DNA of 64,000 nucleotides from JBBQXY01 sp051004815 (GCA_051004815.1 JBPCJY010000132.1:1-64000); one strand, 5' to 3'; shown: positions 1 through 9,458, numbered from the stretch's first letter. Notes: generated from the letters alone by a model not told the origin. Made by a program: numbers and translations.

Positions 1-92
1 TTTCTTTTTTTCCCCCCCCCCCCCCCCCCCTCTTTTCCCTCCCTCCCCCCCCCCCTCTCCCCCCCCCCCCCACCCCCCCCACGGCACACAAA
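1..92. repeat. C-rich low-complexity tract at window edge
   Basis: Nearly every base is C with some T, in long homopolymer runs; the sequence becomes normal after about position 92. No gene is visible. It may be a genuine polypyrimidine tract or a contig-end or sequencing artefact. It gives no functional information. Confidence 0.7.
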
Positions 93-129
93 AATCTTTG
101 CGAACTGCCGTAGGCAGTGAGTAGTCACT

Positions 130-780
130 ATGAGAACAAATCTTTATAACCAAAGATGGAGAAAAACATTGCAAGACGCCGAACACCCTGTTCGAGTAAA
201 ACAGGGAGAATCATCCACTAACAAAGTAAAAGCAACCCCCTCTTCAGAACAAGAGATACTCCCCAACCCACAAGGCATAGGCATGGCCGTCGCCTTTGAT
301 TGGGGACTAGCCGTGCAAATAGCAGTTACCCCATTGCTCATGCAAAATCTAAACAGCATCAGTATTGTCAAATCGTTAAAATTGAGCCAGCCACTAGCCA
401 CCGCTCTCTTTGTGCTTATTTCATTGCCTTTTGCCGCGTTGCTAGCGATATTTGGTGAAGGCATACGCCGTGGCTGGCGTTGGACACGACCAATACAGAT
501 CGTGGCCAACACACTTGGTTTTTTGGGCGGTATAGCCACCCTCTTCAGAGTTGTTCAAAGCAGTAAAACAGGCAATTACTGGCCTACTGTGACCGCGGTG
601 ATTCTACTGATATTCTCACCCCTCATTGCCTGGCGCCTGAGCCGTCCAGCCACCGCGAAATGGTTTGCCAACGTCACAAGTGCTGAGGCACGCCAGCGGC
701 ATGGCGGCATGTGGCCGTGGCTGATCCTTATCTGGAGTATTGTCGGCGGCTTATTACAAGCAATAGCGGCAATGAAATAA
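130..780 (+). CDS. small integral membrane protein, unknown function
   Basis: 216 residues. The first 50 or so residues are polar and rich in Lys, Glu and Ser. They are followed by about four hydrophobic segments (roughly residues 52-72, 88-110, 122-165 as one or two spans, and 195-213), so an inner-membrane protein is likely. I recognise no family motif. It lies 91 bases upstream of the lipid kinase on the same strand, which leaves room for a separate promoter. The ATG at 130 gives the longest frame but has no clear Shine-Dalgarno sequence, so the true start could be internal. Confidence 0.55.
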   Translation: MRTNLYNQRWRKTLQDAEHPVRVKQGESSTNKVKATPSSEQEILPNPQGIGMAVAFDWGLAVQIAVTPLLMQNLNSISIVKSLKLSQPLATALFVLISLPFAALLAIFGEGIRRGWRWTRPIQIVANTLGFLGGIATLFRVVQSSKTGNYWPTVTAVILLIFSPLIAWRLSRPATAKWFANVTSAEARQRHGGMWPWLILIWSIVGGLLQAIAAMK

Positions 781-871
781 AAAATAAGCTGAAACGTTCC
801 CGTCCCTTTTCCCGTGTTACTTCACATACAGTATAAAAAGAAAATCTATCCCAAAGGAGGGAATATTTTAT

Positions 872-2377
872 ATGGCTCGCAAAAAAGCATGTATTGTGAT
901 TAATCCCAGGGCCGGGCAAAATGTAGTGAAGTTGCCCGATGTACTGGCCATTTTTGCGGCGGCTGGTTGGAAGACCAATATCGCCATGAAAGAATATGGC
1001 GGTCATACTATGGAGCTGGCCACAAAGGCTGCCGAGGAGGACTATGACCTGGTGGTTGGCTATGGGGGTGATGGAACGTTGTGCCAGGTGGTCAATGGCG
1101 TTATGAATGCCAAAGGGCACCATAGCAAAGTGGCACTGATTCCCGGCGGTACCGCGAATGTTTGGGCCAGTGAGGTGGGTATCCCCGTTGATCCGGTCAA
1201 AGCCGCTTTAACACTTGTGAGTAGTGAATTCCGCAAGGTTGATATTGGACACGTCGAAGTAGCAGCACTCTCTTTTCCCGAAACAACGCAAAGTGAGGGA
1301 CAGCAGCCCGATGAAGAGCATACACAGCAGCGTAAAGTGAAACCTACGCCCTCGGCCAAACATCATTTCCTGTTGATGGGGGGCTTAGGCATTGATGCAG
1401 CCGTGATGGGGCATGTTTCAAAACCACTCAAATACAAAGTAGGTTCGCTAGCTGTTGGCTTATCTGCTGCTAAAGAATTGCCAGCACAACATGCTTTTCC
1501 GATAGAAATTCGTGCTGAAGCCGGTGGGCGCAAAGGCGAAGTGCTCTGGAAAGGCGATGCTATCCAGGTGGTGATCGGCAACACCCGCCGCTATGCCGAT
1601 ATTGTACAGATGACCCCCAATGCCTATATCGACGATGGCATCCTCGATATCTGCGTAATTACGGGCGGTGATCCGCTCAGTACCATGCAACAAATTACCT
1701 CGCTCCTCTTACGCCGCCAGCCCGACACCACTACCTCGGAAGTATTGCATGGAGCGCATATCTCGATTACCGCGCCCGCTTCAGTAGATATGCAACTCGA
1801 TGGTAGCGCGATCAAACTCAAAGACTACCTCAGCAAAGGGGATCGTACCGCTTTGGCACAGGCTGGCAATCCTGAGCAAGTGATGGTGAAATACCTCTTT
1901 GATATCATGCCTCACTCCTTACGGGTCGCCATCCCCTCTAACTACGATGATGCCTTGTTCGAGCATTCATCTGGTAAAGAGGTGGCTCACAACGCTGAAA
2001 TGCAAGTGCAAGAGGAGCAAGCGGCTCAACAAAAGCAGAATGAAGACGCTTCTGAGAAAAATGGTCAGCAGTCTCAGGAAGAATTGGCCCATCTTACCGC
2101 GCTCACTGATAATGGACGCGAGGTAACTGTTGTTGGTGTGACAAGAATTTCTGACAAGAAACCAACGTATATTATCGCTGGGAGCTCAATAAAGTTGAAT
2201 ACCGGTGAAGCCAAACCCGTGGCCGTGCGTATTGACGACTCTACTACAATGATAAAGCGTACAGGGGAACACGTCTCACCCTCGTTTGTGTTAAGCTTAC
2301 TCGAAGGTGGACAAATACTGGTTGAAGGAAAGAAAAGTAAACGCGGCGTCATTCAGGCGACTCGCGTGTTGGTTTAG
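872..2377 (+). CDS. diacylglycerol kinase family lipid kinase with C-terminal extension
   Basis: 501 residues. The N-terminal 330 or so residues have the DAGK catalytic fold of the YegS/DgkB/BmrU class: an INPRAGQN start, the nucleotide-binding GYGGDGT motif near residue 65 and PGGTANVWA near residue 93. Family members phosphorylate diacylglycerol or related lipids with ATP at the cytoplasmic membrane face. The start is fixed by a strong AAAGGAGG at 853-860. Usual family length is about 300 residues. The extra C-terminal part has a Gln/Glu-rich linker (about residues 370-405) and a beta-rich stretch ending in GVIQATRVLV, which I cannot assign with confidence. The physiological substrate is not shown by the sequence. 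Confidence 0.85.
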   Translation: MARKKACIVINPRAGQNVVKLPDVLAIFAAAGWKTNIAMKEYGGHTMELATKAAEEDYDLVVGYGGDGTLCQVVNGVMNAKGHHSKVALIPGGTANVWASEVGIPVDPVKAALTLVSSEFRKVDIGHVEVAALSFPETTQSEGQQPDEEHTQQRKVKPTPSAKHHFLLMGGLGIDAAVMGHVSKPLKYKVGSLAVGLSAAKELPAQHAFPIEIRAEAGGRKGEVLWKGDAIQVVIGNTRRYADIVQMTPNAYIDDGILDICVITGGDPLSTMQQITSLLLRRQPDTTTSEVLHGAHISITAPASVDMQLDGSAIKLKDYLSKGDRTALAQAGNPEQVMVKYLFDIMPHSLRVAIPSNYDDALFEHSSGKEVAHNAEMQVQEEQAAQQKQNEDASEKNGQQSQEELAHLTALTDNGREVTVVGVTRISDKKPTYIIAGSSIKLNTGEAKPVAVRIDDSTTMIKRTGEHVSPSFVLSLLEGGQILVEGKKSKRGVIQATRVLV

Positions 2378-2392
2378 CACTGTACGTTAGTA

Positions 2393-3202
2393 GTGCGAGG
2401 AACAGTGAGTCAGGTAGACGATTCGTTGGAATGGCGTTCAGTGCTTGAGGCATTACGCGCCGTTCCTGCTGATGCCCCTCGTTCAACGCTGGGAACACGA
2501 GGGGTGACAGCCTATACCGATGGGGCTTGCATCAAAAATCCAGGCGGGCCAGCTGGATGGAGTGCCATCTTACTGCCTGCCAGCGAGGTAGCCGGGGGCA
2601 TAGCCAGTGACGATGCCCTTCGTATCGAATGCTTCGGACATATTCCCAAATCTCCCACCACCACCAATAACCGTGCGGAGATTGCGGCAGTTTTAGCCGC
2701 CCTCTGCCTGGCACCGCTGGATATGCCGCTCACAATCTATAGCGACAGCGATTACACCATCAAGGTAGCCCAGGGTACATTCCAAATGAAAGCCAATCCA
2801 GACTTATGGGCTTTATATCGCATGTTGCTCAAGCGTCGTAACGTTGCTCCCGTCTTTATATGGGTGCGCGGACATGCAGGCAATAGTCTGAACGAACTGG
2901 CTGACGAACTGGCCGGGTTAGGAGCCTGGAATGGTGATCGAGTAGCCTATCAAAAGTGGCAGGTATCAAGCATTCCCGAAGCGCATAACCCCGTTTCACC
3001 CACAGAGTTGAGCGCGTTGCGTCAACAGGTGCAGAAGCTCAAAACGCTTTTTGACAGCATTGATGCCACTAGCTCTCGTGTCAGTCCCCAGGAACGCAGC
3101 TTTATCACCGACATGGCAAAGCGATTGCAAAAAAACAACTTCAACCCCTCTCCTAAACAAAGTAATTGGGTCAAAGGCTTGGTGGCTAAATATAAGGTGT
3201 AG
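2393..3202 (+). CDS. ribonuclease H type 1 with C-terminal extension
   Basis: 269 residues. RNase H1 degrades the RNA strand of RNA-DNA hybrids. The four acidic catalytic positions are visible in order: Asp in YTDGACIKNPG, Glu in NNRAEIAAVLAAL, Asp in IYSDSDYTI, and Asp in LNELADELAG, with the supporting His in VRGHAGN. The domain covers about residues 40-185. The roughly 85-residue tail is basic and helical and is not part of the usual 150-residue enzyme. The frame opens with GTG at 2393, 15 bases after the lipid kinase stop, so the two may be co-transcribed. A later start near the conserved core is possible, because the first 35 residues are not typical of the family. Confidence 0.85.
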   Translation: MRGTVSQVDDSLEWRSVLEALRAVPADAPRSTLGTRGVTAYTDGACIKNPGGPAGWSAILLPASEVAGGIASDDALRIECFGHIPKSPTTTNNRAEIAAVLAALCLAPLDMPLTIYSDSDYTIKVAQGTFQMKANPDLWALYRMLLKRRNVAPVFIWVRGHAGNSLNELADELAGLGAWNGDRVAYQKWQVSSIPEAHNPVSPTELSALRQQVQKLKTLFDSIDATSSRVSPQERSFITDMAKRLQKNNFNPSPKQSNWVKGLVAKYKV

Positions 3203-3225
3203 CCACAGGGCTTGTGAATGATTGC

Positions 3226-3300
3226 CAGGGCGACTATACACGTAATACAAGTAGGACAGGTACCGTAGTATAGTAGGGGCGACCCTCGCGGTCGCCCTGG
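3226..3300. repeat. intergenic repeat family A, copy 1
   Basis: This segment holds ACTATACACGTAATACAAG followed by a hairpin in which GGGGCGACC pairs with GGTCGCCC. The same ordered blocks recur at 60738-60821. The hairpin lies between the RNase H stop and the DUF169 gene and could act as a terminator, though no T-run follows. Confidence 0.6.
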
Positions 3301-3330
3301 AAGCCGATGTGATAGAATGGCTTAAGTTGG

Positions 3331-4071
3331 ATGTACCATACTCAAAGTAACAAAGGATGTACTAGCTTGTATCAAGACCAGGTGCGACAATTTTCCGAAC
3401 TGCTTCAACTTCAGCAACCACCCATAGGCATGGCTTTCGTCGAGGATGTACCCGCCGGTGTAGAGCATTCTACCACGGGCGTACCCTCTGCTTGTACTTT
3501 CTGGCGTCTAGCTGAACAGGGAGTATTCTACGCTACAGCCCAGGATCACAAACAATGTCCCATTGGCATGATGACAATGGGCTTTATTATGCCCGAATCT
3601 GATCAGCAACGAGCACAGGCACTGGTAGGAACAATGGCCAGTGTGCAATATTTTTCCCCCGCCGAAGTCAGTGCTCTCCCAGTTGTGCGGAAGCCGCATG
3701 CTAACATTGTGTATGGGCGTCTCGACCAATTTCCCATAGAAGCCGAAGTCATACTATGTATCATTGATACGCGGCAAGCGATGCTTGTTGCCGAAGCGAT
3801 GGGCAATACGAACTGGCTACAGGCCGGACAGTCGGCTTTTGGGCGCCCAACCTGTGCCGTCATTCCACGTACCCTGCAAACCGGGCAAGTCTCGATGAGC
3901 TTTGGTTGCGTGGGCGCACGCACCTACACCGGACTAACTCCATCCGAGTTGGTCTTAACCATCCCTGGCAGTGAATTCGCGTCGCTGGTTGCACGATTGC
4001 AGACTATCGTTGCCGCCAATGCTGCCCTCGCGCCATTCCATCAACAACAGAAGGCCATGTTCCCGGCATAA
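3331..4071 (+). CDS. DUF169 family protein
   Basis: 246 residues matching the DUF169 pattern: a short helical start, PPIGMAF near residue 30, paired Cys motifs such as SACTFWRL and KQCPIGMMTMGF, and the C-terminal FGCVGARTYTGL. The biochemical role of the family is not established to my knowledge; the conserved cysteines suggest metal or cluster binding, which is inference. The ATG at 3331 has a weak ribosome site. A TTG at 3367 preceded by AAAGGA would give a protein beginning nearer the conserved region and is a credible alternative. Confidence 0.75.
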   Translation: MYHTQSNKGCTSLYQDQVRQFSELLQLQQPPIGMAFVEDVPAGVEHSTTGVPSACTFWRLAEQGVFYATAQDHKQCPIGMMTMGFIMPESDQQRAQALVGTMASVQYFSPAEVSALPVVRKPHANIVYGRLDQFPIEAEVILCIIDTRQAMLVAEAMGNTNWLQAGQSAFGRPTCAVIPRTLQTGQVSMSFGCVGARTYTGLTPSELVLTIPGSEFASLVARLQTIVAANAALAPFHQQQKAMFPA

Positions 4072-4108
4072 ACTTTATGCCTGAGAAAGACAAGAAAGGG
4101 AAACAACA

Positions 4109-4435
4109 ATGCTCAAAGTATCAGTGCTCTACGGTCAACCACAAGACCCCGCCGCTTTTGATACGTATTATAATGAAACACATACTCCATTGGCCTTAAA
4201 GATGCAAGGGCTTAAGGGCTTTACCGTTGGTCGACCTACAACAGCGGACCCCAACGAGAAATCGCCCTATTATCTTATCGCCAACTTGTATGTGGATTCA
4301 GTAGATGCCTTTCATGCCGTAATGAGTTCACATGAAGGGCAAGCAGCAGTGGCTGATATCCAGAATTTTGCCACAGGTGGCGTGACCATCTTATTGAACG
4401 AGGAAGAGGTCCTGATTCCTTTCTCTTTAACGTAG
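4109..4435 (+). CDS. EthD family protein
   Basis: 108 residues with the EthD ferredoxin-like fold signature: LKVSVLYGQP at the start, FDTYYNETHTPLA near residues 18-30, and a final strand with GGVTILL. EthD proteins are small dimeric alpha-beta barrel proteins, first known from ether-degradation clusters, with mostly undefined catalytic roles. A GAAAGGGAAA ribosome site lies just upstream. It sits between the DUF169 gene and a CocE/NonD hydrolase on the same strand with gaps of under 45 bases, so a small catabolic operon is plausible. Confidence 0.8.
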   Translation: MLKVSVLYGQPQDPAAFDTYYNETHTPLALKMQGLKGFTVGRPTTADPNEKSPYYLIANLYVDSVDAFHAVMSSHEGQAAVADIQNFATGGVTILLNEEEVLIPFSLT

Positions 4436-4477
4436 TTGTAGACAACTGACGAGAAGGGAACAAAGGGAACATCCTCC

Positions 4478-6193
4478 ATGGTCGCTGTCAACATCAGAAA
4501 TATACGCACACTGTTCGATCAGCGCGTGCCGATGCGCGACGGCATAACACTCTCGGCTGACGTCTATCTGCCCGCGCAGTCAACACAGCCGAAAGATGCA
4601 GTGGCAAATTGGCCGGTCATTTTATTGCGCACGCCCTATGTAAAGGCTGCGATGACGGTCGTGGAGATCGCCAGCTATTACAATGAGCGTGGCTATGTCT
4701 ATGTCGCCATGGATGTGAGAGGGCGTGGAGATTCTGACGGTCAATTTGTTCCCTATTTCAACGATGGTCAGGATGGCTATGATGCTATCGAGTGGTGTGC
4801 GGCACAGCCCTGGTCAGATGGGAACATTGGAACCATTGGAAGTTCTTATCCCGGTCGCATACAATGGTTGGCTGCCCTTCTACAGCCTCCACATTTACGT
4901 GCCATGGTCGTGCGCGTTTCGCCTTCTGACCCATTTGTCGAGACACCTACTGGTCTGCCGTCTCCTATGCACCTCTGCTGGCTACACCTGGTAAGTGGGC
5001 GCATGAATCAGGTCATGGAGGCGGTAGATTGGCTGTCGATCTACGAACACCTGCCCCTGTTGACGATGGATGAACGTGCAGGTCGCCGTAATCAGTACTG
5101 GCGCAACGATGTTGCCCATCCACAACTCGATGAGTACTGGGAACCCCTCTGTTATCAAACCAGATTCGAGTGCGTCAACGTACCAGTCCTGCACATCTCA
5201 GGTTGGTACGACGACGAGCAGATCGGCACACCCCTGAACTTCATTGGCATGACCACTCGCGGAGCTACCCCTGCTGCACGGAGTAACCAACGCCTCTTGA
5301 TGGGGCCATGGGGACACTCTGTAAACGCCAAGTCAAAGCTTGGTGAAGTTGATTTTGGCCAGAACGCAATTATCAATTTGCGTGGCGAAGAGCTACAATG
5401 GCTGAATCGTTGGCTAAAGCAGGGCGAGCACAAGGTAGAAGCTGCTCCCGTGCGTATCTTTATAATGGGGACAAACGAGTGGCGCGATGAACATGAGTGG
5501 CCCCTCGCTCGCACACAATGGACACCCTACTATCTCCATAGCGGCGGCAATGCTAACAGCCGCTTCGGTGATGGCTCTCTTTCCACAACCCTGCCTGACT
5601 CTGTTGACTCTGCTGCATCTACTGAGCCTATTGAAGCTTTCGATAGCTACCGCTACGATCCTGCACGTCCAGTACCCTTCATTACCGACGCCACCTCGGC
5701 ACAAATTGGTGGCCCCGACGATTACGCTGCCATCGAACGCCGTGACGACGTACTGGTCTACGTGACTGCACCATTGACAGAAGATACCGAAGTCACCGGC
5801 CCTATTCGCGTCGATTTGTACGCCTCATCCTCGGCCCCCGATACCGATTTTATGGCAAAACTGGTCGATATCTGGCCAACAGGTTTCGTGCAGCGACTCT
5901 GCGATGGCATGGTACGCGCCCGCTTCCGCGACGGCATGGATCGCCCATCATTAATTGAGCCTGGGCAGATCTACCGCTACTCCATTGATTGTTGGAACAC
6001 CGCGCAAAACTTCCTGGCCGGACACCGCATCGGCCTGGAGATCAGTTCCAGTGCCTTCCCCAAGTTTGATCGCCATCCGAATACGGGCGCACCGCTTGGC
6101 CAGACAACAGAGATGGCCGTGGCGGAACAACGGATTTACCACGATGCGGAGCATCCCTCGGCAGTAGTGTTGCCAATTATTCCACACATATAA
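4478..6193 (+). CDS. CocE/NonD family hydrolase (X-Pro dipeptidyl-peptidase S15-like)
   Basis: 571 residues, the normal length for this family. Members are serine hydrolases (cocaine esterase, glutaryl-7-ACA acylase, X-Pro dipeptidyl peptidases) that cleave esters or amides. An N-terminal alpha/beta-hydrolase domain holds the conserved VPMRDGITLSADVYLP entry, the DVRGRGDSDG loop, and the nucleophile in GTIGSSYPGR near residue 127. A C-terminal jelly-roll domain (about residues 350-565) contains TDFMAKLVDIWP and the final HRIGLEISSSAFP typical of the family. No signal peptide is visible, so it is probably cytoplasmic. Its stop codon forms the first bases of the hairpin at 6191-6250. Confidence 0.85.
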   Translation: MVAVNIRNIRTLFDQRVPMRDGITLSADVYLPAQSTQPKDAVANWPVILLRTPYVKAAMTVVEIASYYNERGYVYVAMDVRGRGDSDGQFVPYFNDGQDGYDAIEWCAAQPWSDGNIGTIGSSYPGRIQWLAALLQPPHLRAMVVRVSPSDPFVETPTGLPSPMHLCWLHLVSGRMNQVMEAVDWLSIYEHLPLLTMDERAGRRNQYWRNDVAHPQLDEYWEPLCYQTRFECVNVPVLHISGWYDDEQIGTPLNFIGMTTRGATPAARSNQRLLMGPWGHSVNAKSKLGEVDFGQNAIINLRGEELQWLNRWLKQGEHKVEAAPVRIFIMGTNEWRDEHEWPLARTQWTPYYLHSGGNANSRFGDGSLSTTLPDSVDSAASTEPIEAFDSYRYDPARPVPFITDATSAQIGGPDDYAAIERRDDVLVYVTAPLTEDTEVTGPIRVDLYASSSAPDTDFMAKLVDIWPTGFVQRLCDGMVRARFRDGMDRPSLIEPGQIYRYSIDCWNTAQNFLAGHRIGLEISSSAFPKFDRHPNTGAPLGQTTEMAVAEQRIYHDAEHPSAVVLPIIPHI

Positions 6194-6250
6194 AGGGAGG
6201 AGCCTAGCTGGCGACCTTCACGAGGGTCGCCAGCTAGACTCCTCCCTTTA
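6191..6250. terminator. shared convergent hairpin terminator
   Basis: A 60-base inverted repeat with a 26-position stem (one mismatch) and an 8-base loop. The left arm begins with the TAA stop of the hydrolase. The right arm ends with the complementary TTA that is the stop of the minus-strand kinase gene, so both convergent genes end inside the hairpin. The apex carries GGCGACC/GGTCGCC. Confidence 0.8.
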
Positions 6251-8725
6251 TTCTAACTGTGCCGCCTTCTCCAGCTCATCCGCAAACTCTTTCACTCTCC
6301 CAAACCGTTCTGCCGGCTCCTTCGCCAATGCCTTCAATATTACCTGCTCCACTTCCCCCGACACAACCGCTCCTCGCTCACTCATCGGTGGTACAGGTTC
6401 ATGAGCGTGTTGATAGCCCAATTGTATCTCATTGCCTTCATCAAAAGGCGGTGTACCGCACAACCATTCGTAAGCCGTCACTGCCAGGGAATACTGATCA
6501 CTGGCTGGTACGGCTTTCCCACGAAACTGCTCTGGAGGCATATATTGTGCAGTCCCTGCTTTGTCCTGCTGTCGCGCCGACCTGGAGCTATGAGCAATCA
6601 CCGCCAAGCCAAAGTCACTGAGCATAATCACGTCTTGGGACTCAATCAGCATATTTTCTGGCTTCACATCACGATGAATGATCTTCTTATTATGGGCAAA
6701 CTGCAACCCCTCCGCAATTTAGTTGACATACTTAACTACCGTTGGTAGCGATAAACGTGAACCTCTTGCATGGAAGAGGCGCATAGTCCCTTCCGGCGCA
6801 TGATCCATAATCAGGAATGGGATATTTCCTTGGGCATCGTAGTCCAGGACGCGCACAATCGACGGATGCCGCAAACTTGCAATAACTTTCGCTTCTTTAT
6901 CAAAGCTTTCTAACTCTTTAACTGAGAGGCGTGTATGCAAAACCTTAATAGCCGCGAAGGTATCAAGTTTGACATGCTTTCCCAGATATACTTCCGCGAA
7001 TCCACCAATACCAAGTAAGCGTTCCAGGCGGTATTGACCAAATTGTTCCCCTGAGCGGTCAGGTAGAGTAAATTTATTTGCTTGCGGAGGAGCAATAGCC
7101 TCTTCCAGTGCATCCGCGAAATCTTGGATACTCTCGTAGCGTTTCTCAGGGTCTTTCGCGAGTACTTTCATTACTACTTCCTCCACTTCGTGAGGAATGG
7201 CAGGATTTTTTTCGCGCAGTGATGGAGGTGTGACTCTTATGTGTTGGAAAGCAATTCCTACCAAATTGTCTGACTTCCCCTGAAATGGCACATGCCCGCA
7301 AAGCCATTCATAGACCATAATCGCTAAAGAATACTGATCACTAGTTGAAGCGGCTTTACCTCCTTTTGCAAATTCAGGAGCACCATAGGTCATCATATAT
7401 ACGTCGTCTTGTGTGGTAATCCGATCAGCTTCCCAGTCAACAAGCTGATATTCAAAACCCCCAAGCAAGATCTCGTCGTTTTTACCAACAAATATGTTTT
7501 TAGGACAAACAAAAAGATAGGTGTAATGTGCGTTGTAAGCATATTGTAATGCCCCAGCTATTTGCTTTACATAGGGTACAATAGTTTTTGGTGGTAAAAT
7601 GGTGCCTCTGGGATGAAGATCAAGTAGGTTTCCTCTGCTTGCATAATCCATGATCAAATAGAATAAGTGTTCTTTCTCTCCATAGTCCAGCGTGCGTAGA
7701 ATATTAGGATGGAGCAATCGTTGTAACTTTGGGGCATTTTCACTAAATTTTCTGGTTTGCCAGCCATGCAAAGTTTTAATCGCAACCGGCCCTTTGAATA
7801 CATTTAGCTCAGACATACCACGCCCAAGATATGTCTTTTCTATAATCCCCCCCACTTCAAGTAATTGTATAGTAATATATTTCCCAAATTGTTCACCTAT
7901 GCCATCGGCTCTTTTCTCCGCTGCAGCTCTCTCAAATGCATCAGCAAAAGCCGTAACATTTTCAAAGCGATCTTCCGGTTTCTTTGAGAGAGCTTTCATG
8001 ATGACATCTTCAACAGCTTGTGGGATTGAAGGGTTTTGCTCGCGCAAGGATGGTGGCACCACAATCTTGTGCTGAAAAGCGATCTGGATAAATTCGCCTT
8101 GAAACGGCACTTCTCCGCTGAGCCATTCATAAGCCACTATTCCCAGTGCATACTGGTCGATGGCAAAGTTAACTTTGCCCTCAAATTGCTCTGGAGCCAT
8201 ATAGTATGCAGTACCCGCAAGCGCAATTTTTGTGGTTTGATATTTTAGAGGAGCCATATCAAGTGCAATTTCAAAATCATTTAGTAAAATCTCTTCGTTT
8301 CGTCCTAATAATATTGCGTTTGGTTTAACATCACGATGGATTACTTCTTTATCATGGATATACTGTAATGCACTTGCTATTTGCTTGACATAGGATATAA
8401 CTGTTGGAAGCGGAAGTGCTGTGCCTCTTGGATGTTTTTCTGCGAGTGTGCCATTAGGAGCATATTCCATAACAAGATAAGGAACAGTATCATTAATATT
8501 GGCATCTAAGAGCCGTATTATATGAGGATGACTCAAGGATGAGAGTATTTTCAACTCATTAATAAACAGATTTTGATGATCAGAAAGTAATTGATGTGGT
8601 ATCTTGATTGCTGCTTGAGTTCTGAGTAGTTTATGTTCGCCAAGATAAACTTCGGAGAAGCCGTTTACTCGAAGTAATCGAATCAGTTTATAATTCCCAA
8701 TCTGCTCTCCCTCGTGTCTAGCCAT
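6248..8725 (-). pseudogene. three-domain Ser/Thr protein kinase interrupted by an in-frame TAA
   Basis: Read continuously the gene has 826 codons and three tandem Hanks-type kinase domains. Domain 1 (about residues 10-270) keeps the Lys in AAIK and HRDVKP but has DFE instead of DFG and a poor glycine loop. Domain 2 (about 280-545) keeps AIK but lacks HRD and DFG, so it is a likely pseudokinase. Domain 3 (about 570-824) is canonical: LLGIGGFAEVYLG, AAIK, HRDVKPENML, SDFGLAV. A TAA at 6719-6721 interrupts domain 3 before the catalytic loop; the frame continues IAEGLQFAHNKK, so a CAA-to-TAA change fits. Without readthrough the product is 668 residues ending before HRD. No transmembrane segment is seen. 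The first two domains are more AT-rich than the third. A sequencing error is possible. Confidence 0.8.
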
Positions 8726-8832
8726 ATTCTTTGTCCCCTGCTTTACTCGCTCTACCTCTTCAGATCATCCATGCTTTGTACTATTTCTCTAGCATCCCAA
8801 TTGTAAATGAACGTGCCATTCAAGTCAATAAA

Positions 8833-9347
8833 TGTGGAAACACAGGGCTTCCATAAGTTGCCCAAAGCAGGAGAACCCTTTCTGCACCCTACCAAACTAT
8901 TTCACCCCTTGCTTGTTCCTTTAAACTATGCTATACTCTTCCTAAGCCGATATAAGGTAACTCCTTGTCAGAACTTGCGCTGTTAACACACTACTGTCCA
9001 AGTACCCAACATACCATTATTCCTTACCATGGCGCTTGCAAAAACTCGATGTCCCAAGTGTCCCAACGATCACAAAGTCCCAACCATCATCCTCTTGGTT
9101 GTAATGCAACGAAGAAACTTAGGTCACAAATGTCACAAAGTCTTCAGTATTGTCTTCTCGGATGCAGTGCTATTGAAAACGCGGTGTCCCAAGTGTCCCA
9201 ACCATCACAAAGTCTCAAGCATGATTCTCTCAAAGACAATGCCACAGAGAATTGGGTGTCCCAAATGTCCCATTCATCACAAAGACCCAAGTAGGAGAAC
9301 CTTAGCAGGCAGCAAATAGACCTTTGAGAAACCCTGTGTTTTCCACA
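8833..9347. repeat. repeat block bounded by 20-bp inverted repeats
   Basis: The left end TGTGGAAACACAGGGCTTCC (8833-8852) matches the reverse complement of 9328-9347 with one indel and one substitution. Inside, a motif TGTCCCAAGTGTCCCA followed by ATCACAAAG recurs at about 9051, 9123 (degenerate), 9186 and 9258. The spacings are 72, 63 and 72 bases, all multiples of three. It resembles a small non-autonomous element or a decayed tandem-repeat gene. Confidence 0.55.
9029..9319 (+). CDS. possible CPKCP-repeat protein (doubtful)
   Basis: 96 residues in which CPKCPNDHK, a degenerate HKCHK, CPKCPNHHK and CPKCPIHHK recur every 21-24 residues. Cys and His pairs of this kind could bind zinc, which is inference. 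Repeat spacing in multiples of three supports reading this frame. Against it: no clear ribosome site before the ATG at 9029, and an overlapping frame (8965-9294) also looks repetitive because the DNA itself is repetitive. I do not recognise the family. Confidence 0.25.
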   Translation: MALAKTRCPKCPNDHKVPTIILLVVMQRRNLGHKCHKVFSIVFSDAVLLKTRCPKCPNHHKVSSMILSKTMPQRIGCPKCPIHHKDPSRRTLAGSK

Positions 9348-9458
9348 AACCTTGCTTGACAACACCCTCCCCCATGCATGAAGATACACATGTAACCAGT
9401 TGAGTAAAGCTTACAACGACGAAGCTTTTGGGCCAGCAACGCCAGAGGAAATACACAT

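Larger units (their letters stand above)
8726..9458. other. intergenic region with repeat block
   Basis: This 733-base region lies between the divergent kinase gene and deoC. Its main content is the 8833-9347 block described separately. The remainder holds no recognisable RNA gene. The stretch 9348-9458 carries the deoC leader with AGAGGA just before the start. Confidence 0.6.

Noticed and set aside
6719..6721. Two separate kinase genes at 6248-6706 and 6719-8725
   Set aside because: Both halves are in the same frame and together make one kinase domain; the single TAA is the only break.
8965..9294. Ser/Gln-rich frame overlapping the CPKCP repeat frame
   Set aside because: Its SQVSQ repeats are the same DNA repeats in another frame; at most one frame could be coding and the Cys-rich one has the better periodic pattern.
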